64,000 bases of DNA from Brachybacterium subflavum (GCF_009299795.1 NZ_VIGP01000001.1:248001-312000); one strand, 5' to 3'; shown: positions 42,858 to 51,367, counted from the first letter of the stretch. Program-made: numbers and translations. Notes: generated from the sequence alone by a model not told the origin.

Positions 42858-43391
42858 TCAGGAGGCGAGCTGACCCCACTGGGGCGTCACAGGCTCCTCC
42901 TCGCCCTCATCGTCGCTCTGAGGGGCCGTCAGCGGCTTCGGGACGGGCTGGACGGGCGTCGGGGTGGTCCGACTCCGCCCGCGCTTCTCGCGCTTCTCAC
43001 GGCGCTCCTCGCGCTCGAGGTGGCGCATCTCGATGCCCTCCTTGTCCTCCGTCTTCAGGCGGGCCAGCAGAGCGGGGTCGGCCTCCTCGATGATCGTCTC
43101 GAGCATGGCCAGCAGGCGCTCGGTGCGTTCCTCCTCCTTCTTGTCGACGGGCACCACGACGGTGCCGCGATCGGTGATGCGGCTCGTCGGGGTCTCGGGG
43201 TCGACCTCGAGCATGTCGTACAGGGCGTCGACGACACGGTAGGCGCTGAGCCCGGCGACCTTCGCCGCGGCCTGCAGGGCGGCCTCCTGTGCCTTCGCCT
43301 CGGCCTGCACGGCTTCGAGCTGGCGCTGCAGTTCGGCCTGCTGCTCGCGGATCGCCTTCTCCTCGCGGGTGAGCTTGCGGTTGAGAGCCAT
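42858..43391 (-). CDS. Charged coiled-coil protein, hypothetical
   Basis: A 177-residue protein. MALNRKLTREEKAIREQQAE, then LQRQLEAVQAEAKAQEAAL form a coiled coil (1-45). A middle part (VAGLSAYRVVDALYDMLEVD) is followed by a KEEERTERLLAMLETIIEEAD helix and a strongly charged tail (REERREKREKRGRSR). AAGGAA precedes the ATG. It lies downstream of the SF3 helicase on the same strand. Coiled-coil and basic-tail features suggest a DNA- or partner-binding accessory factor, with no family recognised. Confidence 0.6.
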   Translation of the reverse strand: MALNRKLTREEKAIREQQAELQRQLEAVQAEAKAQEAALQAAAKVAGLSAYRVVDALYDMLEVDPETPTSRITDRGTVVVPVDKKEEERTERLLAMLETIIEEADPALLARLKTEDKEGIEMRHLEREERREKREKRGRSRTTPTPVQPVPKPLTAPQSDDEGEEEPVTPQWGQLAS

Positions 43392-43461
43392 GATGGGGGT
43401 TCCTTTCTGGTGGGTACTGCGATGGGTGATGGGTACTACGGACAGGTGGTCGGGGTGGTTG

Positions 43462-45528
43462 TCAGGCGGTAGCGCTCGGATCGTGGTCGGCGGCGTTATC
43501 CCAGGGAGAATCCTGGGTGGCGTTGACCCACTTGAATTCCGTCGAGGTGGACGACCAGGTTGCGGTGGTGTGACAGGTGCAGTCGTCTTCGCAGGGCTCG
43601 TTGCCCGGGAGCGGCTTCGCAGAGCCGGGCACCTTCCGCTTGATCCCACCCACCGGGTCGTTCTTGCGCCAGTGGGCCGCGAGGTGGCCCTTGTTTGGGT
43701 CCCACAGAACCGGAACGCGGTACTGCTCGATAAGGGGCTCCGCACCCTTGACCATGCCACGGGGCCGCTGAACCTTGAACTCCATACGGCGCTTCTCCTC
43801 GTTGTACACCTCGTCGGCGTACCAGTCCTCGTCGTTCTTCACAGCTTCGAGGATTGACTTCCGGAACATCGGAAATGAAACCTTCCGACCTTCCGGGTTG
43901 ATGTCCAGGACCCATTCCTTATAGAACTGGTAAAGAAAAGACTTGCAGGGAAGGAAGTCCCAGCGGAACAGGTCGCGGTTCTCGCTCCAGAAGAGGCGCA
44001 CCGGGTCGTTGGCCTCCTTGTACTGCTCGAGGAACACACGACTCACCTCGGGGTTGCTCAGCTCGTAGAACTCACCGGGGGTCTCAGCGCCCGCCCGGTT
44101 CATCGCGTACCAGGCGACGTACTCGAGAACCTCCGGACGCTGGAGGTAGTCGTCCTTGATGTACTTGAGGTCGTTGCCCTCGAAAGTCTTGTCGAACGGG
44201 ACGAACAGGTCTCGCCTGTACCACGAGTTCGACTTGTCCTTCACCTTCGGCTCGCCGTTGAGGCACTGAATCATGAGGCCGTTGAAGGCGATGTCGACAG
44301 GGTTCTGTCCCTTGATGTTGACAGTGAAGGTGTCGCCATTGGTAACGGCCTTGACGTTGGAGATGTCGTCGACATAAGTATTGACCGGATTTTCGTCGAC
44401 GATGACGGCATTAGCACGCAGAAGGCGCTCGAGGTAGAACTCCTTGCCGAAGTCCTTAAGGGGGATCGACGCGTGCACGCCGGGGCCGAGAATGTTGCGG
44501 ATGAGGTGACACAGGGACCCCTTTCCGTTGTTGCCTACCTCGGAGTAGAGGAAGGCGATCTTGGTCCACCTGACGTACGGACGCAGTGCCGCACTGATGA
44601 TCTCCCAAAGCAGCTTGCTCAGACCCTCACCGCCGGGGTAGTCACCGAGGTCTTCGATCCACTCGCGCACCTCCCATCCGTCCGGGCCGTCGGTGTCGAC
44701 GTGGTCGAGGATGCGCACCTCGGGCAGCTCAGGGACGTCCATGTACCGCACCGTGAACTTGGAGGTGAAGACGACGTCAGGGGTGAAGTCCCGGAAGGAC
44801 TTGGGCTCGAAGTGGTAGGTGGTGCCGTTGAGCTCGATGTCCTTAGGCTCGGTGCCGTAGTAGAACAGCCCATTGCTGAACGCGATGAGGTCCCGGTTGT
44901 CGTTCTTCTCCCGCCGAGGGGCGGCCTCGCGCATCATCTGCAGGACTTCGGTGGTCTCCTTCCGGAGGAGGTTCCTGTTGAACTCATTGGCCAGCCCCCG
45001 GATGTACAGGTCATCGCTGTCGAACGTGCCGGCCCGCGGGCCGTCGGTCCGATAGACGGCGAGCAGCTCGCGGTCACGCAGCTCAACCTTCTTGTTCGGC
45101 GTGATGAGAGTGGCGTGGTGGAAGTGGATGACGAACTGAGCGATCTGCCAGAAGGTGGGGGCCCTCAGCAGGAGCATCCGCGCCGCTGCCGGCGTGCCCT
45201 TCGGCATCGCCCCGTTGCGCTCCATCAGCAGCTCGTTCGTGACGGTCACGACGACCCCAGCGAAGTCTGCATCGGGCACGACACCCTTCGGAAGCTGGGC
45301 CAGGATCGCCTTCGTGGCCTCCTGGATGATGTCGCTCTGGGTCGCGATCTTAATGCGGGGCTGGAGCCAGTTCAGAACCTGCCTGCGGGCGGTCACCGCC
45401 CAGTCCGGGAGCGGGATCTCCTCGGTAGGCGGGGTGGCGAGTGCGATCGGTGCCGAGATGTCGAGACCATCAAAGTCGTCATCCCAAACGGGCTGCTCGT
45501 ACTTGCTTTCGGCGTTGTCATATGCCAC
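43462..45528 (-). CDS. Phage/plasmid SF3 helicase (D5/P4-type replication protein)
   Basis: A 688-residue protein from a GTG start. The N-terminal 300 residues carry a D5_N-like region (FSNGLFYYGTEPKDIELNG). The central AAA+ SF3 helicase has Walker A in LYSEVGNNGKGSLCHLI (near 331), Walker B/B' in VIVDENPVNTYVDD, and the sensor region NGLMIQCLNGEPKVKDKSNS with WYRRDLFVPFD, where the arginine finger is expected. Such proteins unwind phage or plasmid origins. The DNA is visibly less GC-rich than flanking genes, pointing to a separate, phage-like origin. A primase active site (DxD) was not obvious. Confidence 0.82.
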   Translation of the reverse strand: MAYDNAESKYEQPVWDDDFDGLDISAPIALATPPTEEIPLPDWAVTARRQVLNWLQPRIKIATQSDIIQEATKAILAQLPKGVVPDADFAGVVVTVTNELLMERNGAMPKGTPAAARMLLLRAPTFWQIAQFVIHFHHATLITPNKKVELRDRELLAVYRTDGPRAGTFDSDDLYIRGLANEFNRNLLRKETTEVLQMMREAAPRREKNDNRDLIAFSNGLFYYGTEPKDIELNGTTYHFEPKSFRDFTPDVVFTSKFTVRYMDVPELPEVRILDHVDTDGPDGWEVREWIEDLGDYPGGEGLSKLLWEIISAALRPYVRWTKIAFLYSEVGNNGKGSLCHLIRNILGPGVHASIPLKDFGKEFYLERLLRANAVIVDENPVNTYVDDISNVKAVTNGDTFTVNIKGQNPVDIAFNGLMIQCLNGEPKVKDKSNSWYRRDLFVPFDKTFEGNDLKYIKDDYLQRPEVLEYVAWYAMNRAGAETPGEFYELSNPEVSRVFLEQYKEANDPVRLFWSENRDLFRWDFLPCKSFLYQFYKEWVLDINPEGRKVSFPMFRKSILEAVKNDEDWYADEVYNEEKRRMEFKVQRPRGMVKGAEPLIEQYRVPVLWDPNKGHLAAHWRKNDPVGGIKRKVPGSAKPLPGNEPCEDDCTCHTTATWSSTSTEFKWVNATQDSPWDNAADHDPSATA

Positions 45529-45603
45529 GATGGAAGGGCCTTTCAGAGATGGTGCCGCGAATGAGTTGGACGCTCAGCGGCGAGGTTCAGACTGGGGGGA
45601 GTG

Positions 45604-45626
45604 CACCGTCGGCTAAGCCGGCGGTG
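45604..45626. terminator. Hairpin between the HTH gene and the SF3 helicase gene
   Basis: CACCGTCGGC-TAA-GCCGGCGGTG has a 10-bp stem with one G-T pair, followed on the plus strand by TTCTTCTTT. Transcription here should run leftwards through it, so it may act as an intercistronic processing or attenuation structure. Confidence 0.45.
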
Positions 45627-45639
45627 TTCTTCTTTGTCC

Positions 45640-46071
45640 TCAGGAGGCGAGGAGGTCGCGCAGCGCTGCGCGGTGCAGGTCGTCCATCGTGGGCCAGCTC
45701 CGGATCACCTGAGCGGTCACGTCGGCGATCTCGCGGGTGTCCTGCGAGCTCTGCCGGGGAGCCACGTACTCCTGCATGGACGCGGGTACGAGGCGGCCGG
45801 GGATGTGCAGTCGCCACAGGTCTGACCTGCGGATCCCGATACCACGGCCGCCCAACCGCTCGGTGGGGACGACGCCGCGGGCGATGTGGTCGCGGATGGT
45901 CGGCTCGGAGCCGAACGCTGGGAGGTGGCCGGGCACACGGATCCGGCTGACCTCGCCGATCGTCAGGATCGGGTCGCCCTCGTCGGAGAGCAGCATCTCG
46001 ACCGAGCGCGGGAGGGTCTGCACCGCGCCGGCGTCGGTCAGGGGTGCATCAGGACTGGATTCAGCAGACAT
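45640..46071 (-). CDS. Excisionase/HTH-like DNA-binding protein
   Basis: A 143-residue protein. ILTIGEVSRIRVPGHLPAFG, then SEPTIRDHIARGVVPTERLGGRGIGIRRSDLWRLH, resembles an HTH_17 domain (helix, TIRDHIARG recognition helix, basic wing), with a 20-residue insert between the helices. The C-terminal 35 residues form a helical tail. It lies upstream of the SF3 helicase on the same strand and next to the origin-like repeat block, so it may be the local regulator or initiator-accessory protein. Confidence 0.55.
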   Translation of the reverse strand: MSAESSPDAPLTDAGAVQTLPRSVEMLLSDEGDPILTIGEVSRIRVPGHLPAFGSEPTIRDHIARGVVPTERLGGRGIGIRRSDLWRLHIPGRLVPASMQEYVAPRQSSQDTREIADVTAQVIRSWPTMDDLHRAALRDLLAS

Positions 46072-46461
46072 GGAGAGTCCTCAGGACATGGGGAGCCATC
46101 CGGTTCCCGGCCTCGTCTGGGCTCTTTTCACCGGCCGCTATCAGGGATGCACGCCGAGTTTGGGTACCCGGAACCCTGTGGGATCTGCTTGAGTGGCCAC
46201 ATCCTACATGGAAACGTCTGCCCTCACAAGATGCTTACGCAAAATAACTGGGCGAGTCGATCCTGACTGACGACGAACCGCCGTTCGACCAGAGCGACCT
46301 GGCGACGGTCACGACGCAGTCGAGGCGCGATCAGACTGGAGTCGAAGGGAGCGCAGTGCTGGTGCGCAGGTGGACGTCAACAAGACCCTCTAACGCGGCC
46401 TCCGGCCGCTCCACGCAAAGTCGCTCAGGAGGGGCCGCCCGGCCAGGAGGCCGGTGGCGGG

Positions 46462-46506
46462 CGTGCAGTTGTGGCGGTTGTGAAGCGCAACCGGCACAAC
46501 TGCACG
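46462..46506. repeat. 45-bp near-perfect inverted repeat
   Basis: The left arm CGTGCAGTTGTGGCGGTTG (46462-46480) and right arm CAACCGGCACAACTGCACG (46488-46506) match at 18 of 19 positions around a 7-nt loop TGAAGCG. It is not near a stop codon and has no T-tract, so a terminator is unlikely. A double-strand or single-strand replication start, or a partition site, fits better. Confidence 0.75.
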
Positions 46507-46545
46507 ACTGGGATGACTACCGCCGTGACCGCCGAGAGCTCCCGT

Positions 46546-46569
46546 CGACCGCGACCGCGACCGCGACCG
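46546..46569 (+). repeat. Tandem hexamer (CGACCG)x4
   Basis: Four exact head-to-tail copies of CGACCG lie in the non-coding block between the 45-bp inverted repeat and the box cluster. Slippage-prone and possibly length-variable; no function assigned. Confidence 0.6.
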
Positions 46570-46717
46570 CGCGGGGTTACGGTGAAGCAGCGGGCCGGGG
46601 TGACCACGGTGGCGACGTCGAGCCGCCTGTTGAGCAGCTCTCCAACACGGCCGCCGTCCGCGTTCCCCCAGGTCAGACAGAGAAGAGGGAGGGGGTCGTG
46701 GAGTTCGCGGTGAGCCA

Positions 46718-47031
46718 TGTTGAGGTTGACGGAGCGCTCTTCAACACGCATTAGCCCAGGTCAGAGCCGGAAACTGGGGGTGGCTGTTGAGATGTTGAAG
46801 CGATTTGGCGGAGTTCTGCTGTAGGACATGCAGCGGCGACGGCCCTCGGGGAGGAAGTTCCCTACTAACCCCTCTAGATCACTTCAACACTTCAACATTT
46901 GGTATAGAAAGGGCCTCTGACCTGCGGTGATGTTTGTTGAAGCAGGTCTTCTCGACTTCAACACAGCAGGTCGAGCTTCCCGTGAAACTGCCTCTGGCCT
47001 GCGGTGATGAGTGTTGAGGCGTGCTTCAACA
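46718..47031. repeat. Iteron-like TGTTGA/TCAACA box cluster
   Basis: Ten exact boxes occur in 314 bp. TGTTGA starts at 46718, 46785, 46793, 46935 and 47012; TCAACA starts at 46741, 46884, 46892, 46958 and 47026. They form outward-facing pairs. The last two pairs each follow CCTCTG(A/G)CCTGCGGTGATG (46914-46932 and 46991-47009, 18 of 19 identical, 77-bp period). Random expectation for this 6-mer on both strands is about 0.15. Such arrays bind plasmid initiators or partition proteins. Confidence 0.7.
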
Positions 47032-47252
47032 CTCGGCGACCGGCAGCCCTGACGCCCAGCGTGAGCCGTCTGCGGCATGCCCCCCCTCACCCCTTGAACC
47101 CCGGGGGGAGGATCGCCCCCCTCCTCCTGGACGACTCCCCGTGGAGGGGCGGGCCGGAGGCGCGCCCCGGCAGATAGGCCTAGCCGGCAGTGCTCAGGGT
47201 GGCCTCCTGTCATTCCCCGGGACGGTTCCGACGGGCATTCCGGGGGTGCGAT

Positions 47253-47269
47253 GCTGGTTTATCAACATC
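47253..47269 (+). promoter_or_regulatory. First copy of a shared 17-bp upstream element
   Basis: GCTGGTTTATCAACATC recurs exactly at 48280-48296. Each copy lies about 135-155 bases upstream of an exported-protein gene, and each is followed 15-18 bases later by GAAAGTTG. The core contains TCAACA, the box of the adjacent iteron-like cluster. It may bring both genes under one regulator. Confidence 0.55.
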
Positions 47270-47424
47270 GCTGTGTGACCTACTGAAGAAAGTTGAAAAA
47301 AGTTGGCCCAACCCCTTCCCTTTCGGTCGCCGGAGCCATACACTAGGAGCACCACAGCAGAACCGGCAGGCGCTCTAGCCAAGCGCCTGCAGCTGTGACC
47401 ATCTCTCGCTCTAGAGGAGTCACT

Positions 47425-48087
47425 ATGACCGCCATTGTCGGCACCCCGCTCATTTCGTCCACCACCGATTCTCGATCGCTTCTTCGCAGGCTCCGTGCTG
47501 CGTGGGGTAATGAGGACGGCTCCACCGTCGTCTCGTCCTTCTTCGGCAGGCTCTGCCTCCTCGCGGCGGGCACCTGCTCCGCGGTTGCACTCTCCCCGCT
47601 TCTGGGCGTCGCCCATGACACCGCGGCGATGCAGACTCTCAGCGACGTGCAGGTCGCGCAGGAGAGCCATTGGCTCATGAGCGTCGGTGAGGACGCGCCC
47701 GCGTACGTGTCAGCGGAGACCCTCGTCGAGGACGGATTCGTCAAGCAGGGTGTGACCGGCATCGCGACAGGGCCCGTAGCCCACCCCCGCGACTTCGCAG
47801 GTGACGCGACCTACTGGGTGCTCTCGGCATCCGACTCCGGCACCGTCTACCTGCAGCTCGGCGACCAGGCCGGCGACCCCCTCGAGCTTCACGAGGGCGA
47901 CGTCGTCCCCGACCTTGCGCCCATGACGGGCGCGCAGGAGGAAGAGCTGACTGCCCTTGCGCAGCAGCTGCGCGAGGAGGCTGCGGTGGACACGAGCCCT
48001 CTGGCGGCGCGTCTCCAGGAGCTGCGTGACGCCGGCGAGGCTGTCACCGAGGAGGTCCAGAAGGTCGCTACGAACGCTGGACAGTGA
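47425..48087 (+). CDS. Exported or membrane-anchored hypothetical protein
   Basis: A 220-residue protein. GAGGAG precedes the ATG by five bases. The N-terminus is polar and basic, followed by a membrane segment near residues 40-62 (LCLLAAGTCSAVALSPLLG). The rest is a soluble domain (VAHPRDFAGDATYWVLSASD, SGTVYLQLGDQAGDPLELHE) and a C-terminal helix of Glu/Gln/Ala. No family recognised. It shares a 17-bp upstream element with the large repeat protein downstream, suggesting joint expression at the cell surface. Confidence 0.65.
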   Translation: MTAIVGTPLISSTTDSRSLLRRLRAAWGNEDGSTVVSSFFGRLCLLAAGTCSAVALSPLLGVAHDTAAMQTLSDVQVAQESHWLMSVGEDAPAYVSAETLVEDGFVKQGVTGIATGPVAHPRDFAGDATYWVLSASDSGTVYLQLGDQAGDPLELHEGDVVPDLAPMTGAQEEELTALAQQLREEAAVDTSPLAARLQELRDAGEAVTEEVQKVATNAGQ

Positions 48088-48132
48088 TGCGGCGCACCGC
48101 CGATATCCTGGATTCCTCGTGTAGACTGGCAT

Positions 48133-48201
48133 TGTCTCCGTAGAGCGAGACATTGCCTCTGGCCGAGGCAGTCGAGAACCCCACCTTCCGAGGTGGGGTT
48201 C
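48133..48201 (+). ncRNA. Candidate small structured RNA
   Basis: Three stem-loops follow one another: TGTCTC-CGTAGAGC-GAGACA (48133-48152), TGCCTC-TGGCC-GAGGCA (48154-48170) and the terminator stem (48176-48201). TAGACT at 48122-48127 could be a -10. The unit lies between two exported-protein genes. It may be an independent RNA or the structured 3' end of the upstream mRNA. Confidence 0.4.
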
Positions 48202-48207
48202 TTGTCT
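48176..48207 (+). terminator. Rho-independent terminator
   Basis: GAACCCCACCT (48176-48186), tetraloop TCCG, AGGTGGGGTTC (48191-48201) is a perfect 11-bp stem followed by TTGTCTTT. It ends the transcript of the 220-residue exported protein or of the candidate small RNA. Confidence 0.85.
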
Positions 48208-48279
48208 TTCCGGCACTCCTTTCATGCATTCCGCGGCTGTTCGCTCAGGAAGGATCGTCCACAGTTGAGCGGTCGAGCG

Positions 48280-48296
48280 CTGGTTTATCAACATCA
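48280..48296 (+). promoter_or_regulatory. Second copy of the shared 17-bp upstream element
   Basis: GCTGGTTTATCAACATC is identical to 47253-47269 and lies about 70 bp upstream of the TAGAAT -10 of the repeat-protein gene. Confidence 0.55.
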
Positions 48297-48357
48297 TGCG
48301 CCGCCGCGCCGAAAGTTGTTCAGGAATCTCTGTCCCAGGCCTGTTCCGTGAACACCC

Positions 48358-48386
48358 CTCGCAGTAGAATGGGAGTAATCATTCTA
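48358..48386 (+). promoter_or_regulatory. Promoter -10 and inverted repeat of the surface-protein gene
   Basis: CTCGCAGTAGAATG (48358-48371) holds the -10 TAGAAT and is repeated exactly on the minus strand at 54924-54911. TAGAATG (48365-48371) and CATTCTA (48380-48386) form an inverted repeat with an 8-nt centre, a candidate operator at the transcription start. Confidence 0.5.
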
Positions 48387-48431
48387 GGGAGGTCCTATCT
48401 GGACGCTCCCCTCGATCAACAGGGGGTTTTC

Positions 48432-51362
48432 ATGAAGGTCAACGACTCCACTTTCCACATCCCTCCCTCTAGGTTCAGGGCGGCAGTGTCGAGGAGCATT
48501 TCGCTGACGCTCCTGGCGAGCCTCCTGCTCGGCGGAGCGCTCGCTCTGGGGCCGACCTCGTCCGCGCATGCGGACCCGACCACACCCGCGGCGACGTCCG
48601 AGGGCCGGCCCGAGTTCACCCCCGAGCCTGTCCAGTTCGAGCTGCTGCCCGGTGGTGGCGGCGTCGAGGCTGTCCCGCTGGAGTGGCCCGAGGGCACGAC
48701 CATGACCTACCAGTGGAACATCGACGGCGAGCCCATGCCCGGCAAGACCGGGACGACGTTCCTGTTCGACCAGCCCTGGTACGGGGACAAGGACCTCACG
48801 CTCACAGTCATCGCGTCGAACCCGGGGTACCAGACGGCGAGCTTCACCTCGCCCGCGCGGCGCATTGCAGACTCGGACATTCGGTTGAACCTCACGCTGG
48901 ACTCGTCGATCCCGGTGATCACCGGTCTGCAGGACGGGAACCCGCCGCAGGTGCACCAGGTGCTCTCGGCGGCGACGGGCCGCTGGACCGCTGGCACGAC
49001 GTTCGCCTACCAGTGGCTCGCCGACGGTGAGCCGATCGCCGGCGCGACCAAGCGCGACTTCACTGTCACCTCGGATCAGGTCGGTGCGAAGCTGTCCGTG
49101 GAGATCGTCGGCTCCAAGACCGACTACACGACCAATGCCCGCGTCTCGTCCGAGACTCCCTCGGTGCCGACCTCCGTCACCCCGCGGGTTGTCGTCTCCG
49201 GGAGCGCGACCGTGGGTGCGACCCTCAAGGCCGACGTCGGCAGCTGGCCCGGGTGGAAGGCCGCGGAGTTCTACTGGAAGGTCGATGGCGTCGACGTCCG
49301 CCAGGCCGACGTGGAATCCGACTCGTACGTGCTGACCACCGACCACGTCGGGCACGAGATCAGTGTGTCCACGACCTGGTTCCACGTCGGCGACTCCGCC
49401 GCTGTCTTCGACCCGGTCAGCATTGACAGCGACCGCACAGCGAAGGTCGCTGGTCTGGCCGAGCAGACGGCCGGCACCGTGACGATCGCGGGCACGCCGC
49501 AGGTGGGCAAGACGATCGTGGCCGACACCGCGGGCTGGGGGAAGGGCTCCAAGCTCTCGTACCAGTGGTTCGCCGACGGCGAGCTGATCCCGGACCAGAC
49601 CGAGGACCGCATCAAGGTGCCGCGCGACGTCGCAGGCAAGCGCATCACCGTGAAGGTGACCGGCGTCCTCGCCGGTCACACCGATCGCACGGCGGAATCG
49701 GATCCGACCCCCGCCGCCACGCTCCCGGCCCTGTCGAGCGGCTCCGTGAAGGTGACGGGGAGCGGCCGCGTCGGATCGACGCTGACCGCTGAGACGGCCA
49801 GGTGGCCTGAGGGTACCGGGCTGACGTATCAGTGGGTCGTCTCCGGACTTCCCGACGGCGGCGGCTACACGATCCCGGGTGCGACCGGTCCGACGCTGAC
49901 CCTGACTCCCGAGCTCGAGGACGGGCTGATCGAGGTCTACGTGAAGGGTGTGCACGACGACTACAGCTCCTCGACCGCATCGGCCTTCTTCGCGGGCCGG
50001 GTCCTCCCCGAGGCGCAGCACCCGAGTGCGACCACGGTCACCGGCACGCTCCGCGTCGGCGAGAAGGTCACGGCGGTCCCGCACGACTGGGCTCGCGACA
50101 CGCGGTACGAGTACGTTTGGGCGGCCGGGACCGGTGGTCAGCTGGAGTGGCTCGAGGGTGATGGTGGCCCCAGCCTCACGATTACCCCGGACCTCGCCGG
50201 GAAGCAGATCGGGGTCCTGGTCATCGGTGCCCACGAGGGGCTCCCCGAGAAGCGCTACTCGACCCTGCTCGGTGAGGTCGAGCAGGGAGCCCTCGACGTC
50301 TCGACGCCCGAGATCGCAGGCACTCCCACCGTGGGGCACACCCTGAGCGCGATGCCGGGGCAGTGGACCAAGGGCACGGCGCTCTCCTACCAGTGGTACG
50401 CCGACGGCGCTGCCCTGGACGGCGCGACCTCCGCAAAGCTCGCTGTGACCCCCGACCACCTCGGCAAGCAGCTCTCGGTCGCCGTCACAGGTGAGCTGGA
50501 CGGCTACGTCGCGGCCCAGCGCACCTCGAAGGCGACTGCTCCGGTCGCCGCCGGCTCCATGACCGGTCCCACCCCGGGCCTGTCGGGCAGCAGCCGCGTC
50601 GGCCAGACGATCATCGCGACAGCCGGCACGTGGCCGAAGGGCGCGAAGCTGGCGTACCAGTGGAAGGCGAACGGCGTCTCGATCAAGGGCGCGACCAAGT
50701 CGTCTATGGCCGTCGCGCCCTCGCTGAAGGGCAAGCGCCTCACGGTGACGGTGACTGGAAAGCAGGCCGGCTACGCGAACGTCTCGCACACCTCGCGCGT
50801 CTCGAAGCCCGTCGCCGCCGGCACCATGATCTCGGCGACGCCGGGGCTGTCGGGCAGCAGCCGCATCGGTCAGAAGATCTACGCCAAGCCGGGCACCTGG
50901 TCCAAGGGCGCGAAGCTCTCCTACCAGTGGAACGCGAACGACAAGGCGATCAACGGCGCGACCAAGCCCTCGATGACCGTCACGCCCTCGCTGAAGGGCA
51001 AGCGACTCTCGGTCACCGTGATCGGCCGTCTGGACGGGTACACGACCATCTCGCACTCCTCTCGGGTCTCGAAGCCGGTCTCCCTCGGCATCCTGACTGC
51101 CTCGACCCCGAAGATCTCGGGCACCGTCCGAGTGGGATCGAAGCTGGCGGCGAAGGCCGGCAGCTGGAGCTCTGGAACGAAGTTCTCGTACCAGTGGTAC
51201 GCGAATGGGAAGCCGATCAAGGGTGCGGCCAAGTCCACTCTGGTCCTCGACTCGTCCCAGAAGGGCAAGACCATCACCGTCAAGGTCAAGGGGTCCAAGA
51301 GCGGCTACAACACCGTTTCGAAGAGCTCCGGCAAGACCGCGAAGGTCGCAGCGCGTCGGTGA
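48432..51362 (+). CDS. Large secreted surface protein with ten tandem repeats
   Basis: A 976-residue protein. A signal peptide (about 1-47, cleavage after PTSSAHA) is followed by ten imperfect repeats of roughly 85-95 residues. Each has a pattern like G--RVG-TL-A--G-W--G---SYQW-(A)DG--I-GAT, then a VTP---GK-LSV-V-G---GY strand set, so an Ig-like beta-sandwich is likely. The last three repeats (about 700-976) are closest to one another and lysine-rich. There is no LPXTG sorting signal. AGGGGG lies five bases before the ATG. It is probably an adhesin or cell-wall-bound protein carried as element cargo. Confidence 0.8.
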   Translation: MKVNDSTFHIPPSRFRAAVSRSISLTLLASLLLGGALALGPTSSAHADPTTPAATSEGRPEFTPEPVQFELLPGGGGVEAVPLEWPEGTTMTYQWNIDGEPMPGKTGTTFLFDQPWYGDKDLTLTVIASNPGYQTASFTSPARRIADSDIRLNLTLDSSIPVITGLQDGNPPQVHQVLSAATGRWTAGTTFAYQWLADGEPIAGATKRDFTVTSDQVGAKLSVEIVGSKTDYTTNARVSSETPSVPTSVTPRVVVSGSATVGATLKADVGSWPGWKAAEFYWKVDGVDVRQADVESDSYVLTTDHVGHEISVSTTWFHVGDSAAVFDPVSIDSDRTAKVAGLAEQTAGTVTIAGTPQVGKTIVADTAGWGKGSKLSYQWFADGELIPDQTEDRIKVPRDVAGKRITVKVTGVLAGHTDRTAESDPTPAATLPALSSGSVKVTGSGRVGSTLTAETARWPEGTGLTYQWVVSGLPDGGGYTIPGATGPTLTLTPELEDGLIEVYVKGVHDDYSSSTASAFFAGRVLPEAQHPSATTVTGTLRVGEKVTAVPHDWARDTRYEYVWAAGTGGQLEWLEGDGGPSLTITPDLAGKQIGVLVIGAHEGLPEKRYSTLLGEVEQGALDVSTPEIAGTPTVGHTLSAMPGQWTKGTALSYQWYADGAALDGATSAKLAVTPDHLGKQLSVAVTGELDGYVAAQRTSKATAPVAAGSMTGPTPGLSGSSRVGQTIIATAGTWPKGAKLAYQWKANGVSIKGATKSSMAVAPSLKGKRLTVTVTGKQAGYANVSHTSRVSKPVAAGTMISATPGLSGSSRIGQKIYAKPGTWSKGAKLSYQWNANDKAINGATKPSMTVTPSLKGKRLSVTVIGRLDGYTTISHSSRVSKPVSLGILTASTPKISGTVRVGSKLAAKAGSWSSGTKFSYQWYANGKPIKGAAKSTLVLDSSQKGKTITVKVKGSKSGYNTVSKSSGKTAKVAARR

Positions 51363-51367
51363 GCCGC

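Larger units (their letters stand above)
46072..47424. other. Long non-coding region, candidate replication origin/partition locus
   Basis: There are 1353 bp with no credible gene. Frames are open in places only through low-complexity GC-rich sequence. The segment contains a 45-bp inverted repeat, a (CGACCG)4 tandem, a dense cluster of TGTTGA/TCAACA boxes with a 77-bp-period direct repeat, and two later hairpins, including CAGGCGCT/AGCGCCTG at 47367-47389. It divides the leftward helicase operon from the rightward exported-protein genes. Confidence 0.6.

Noticed and set aside
46884-47213. A 109-codon minus-strand ORF in the non-coding block
   Set aside because: It runs through the box cluster, has no ribosome-binding site or coding bias, and its sequence is dominated by the repeats.
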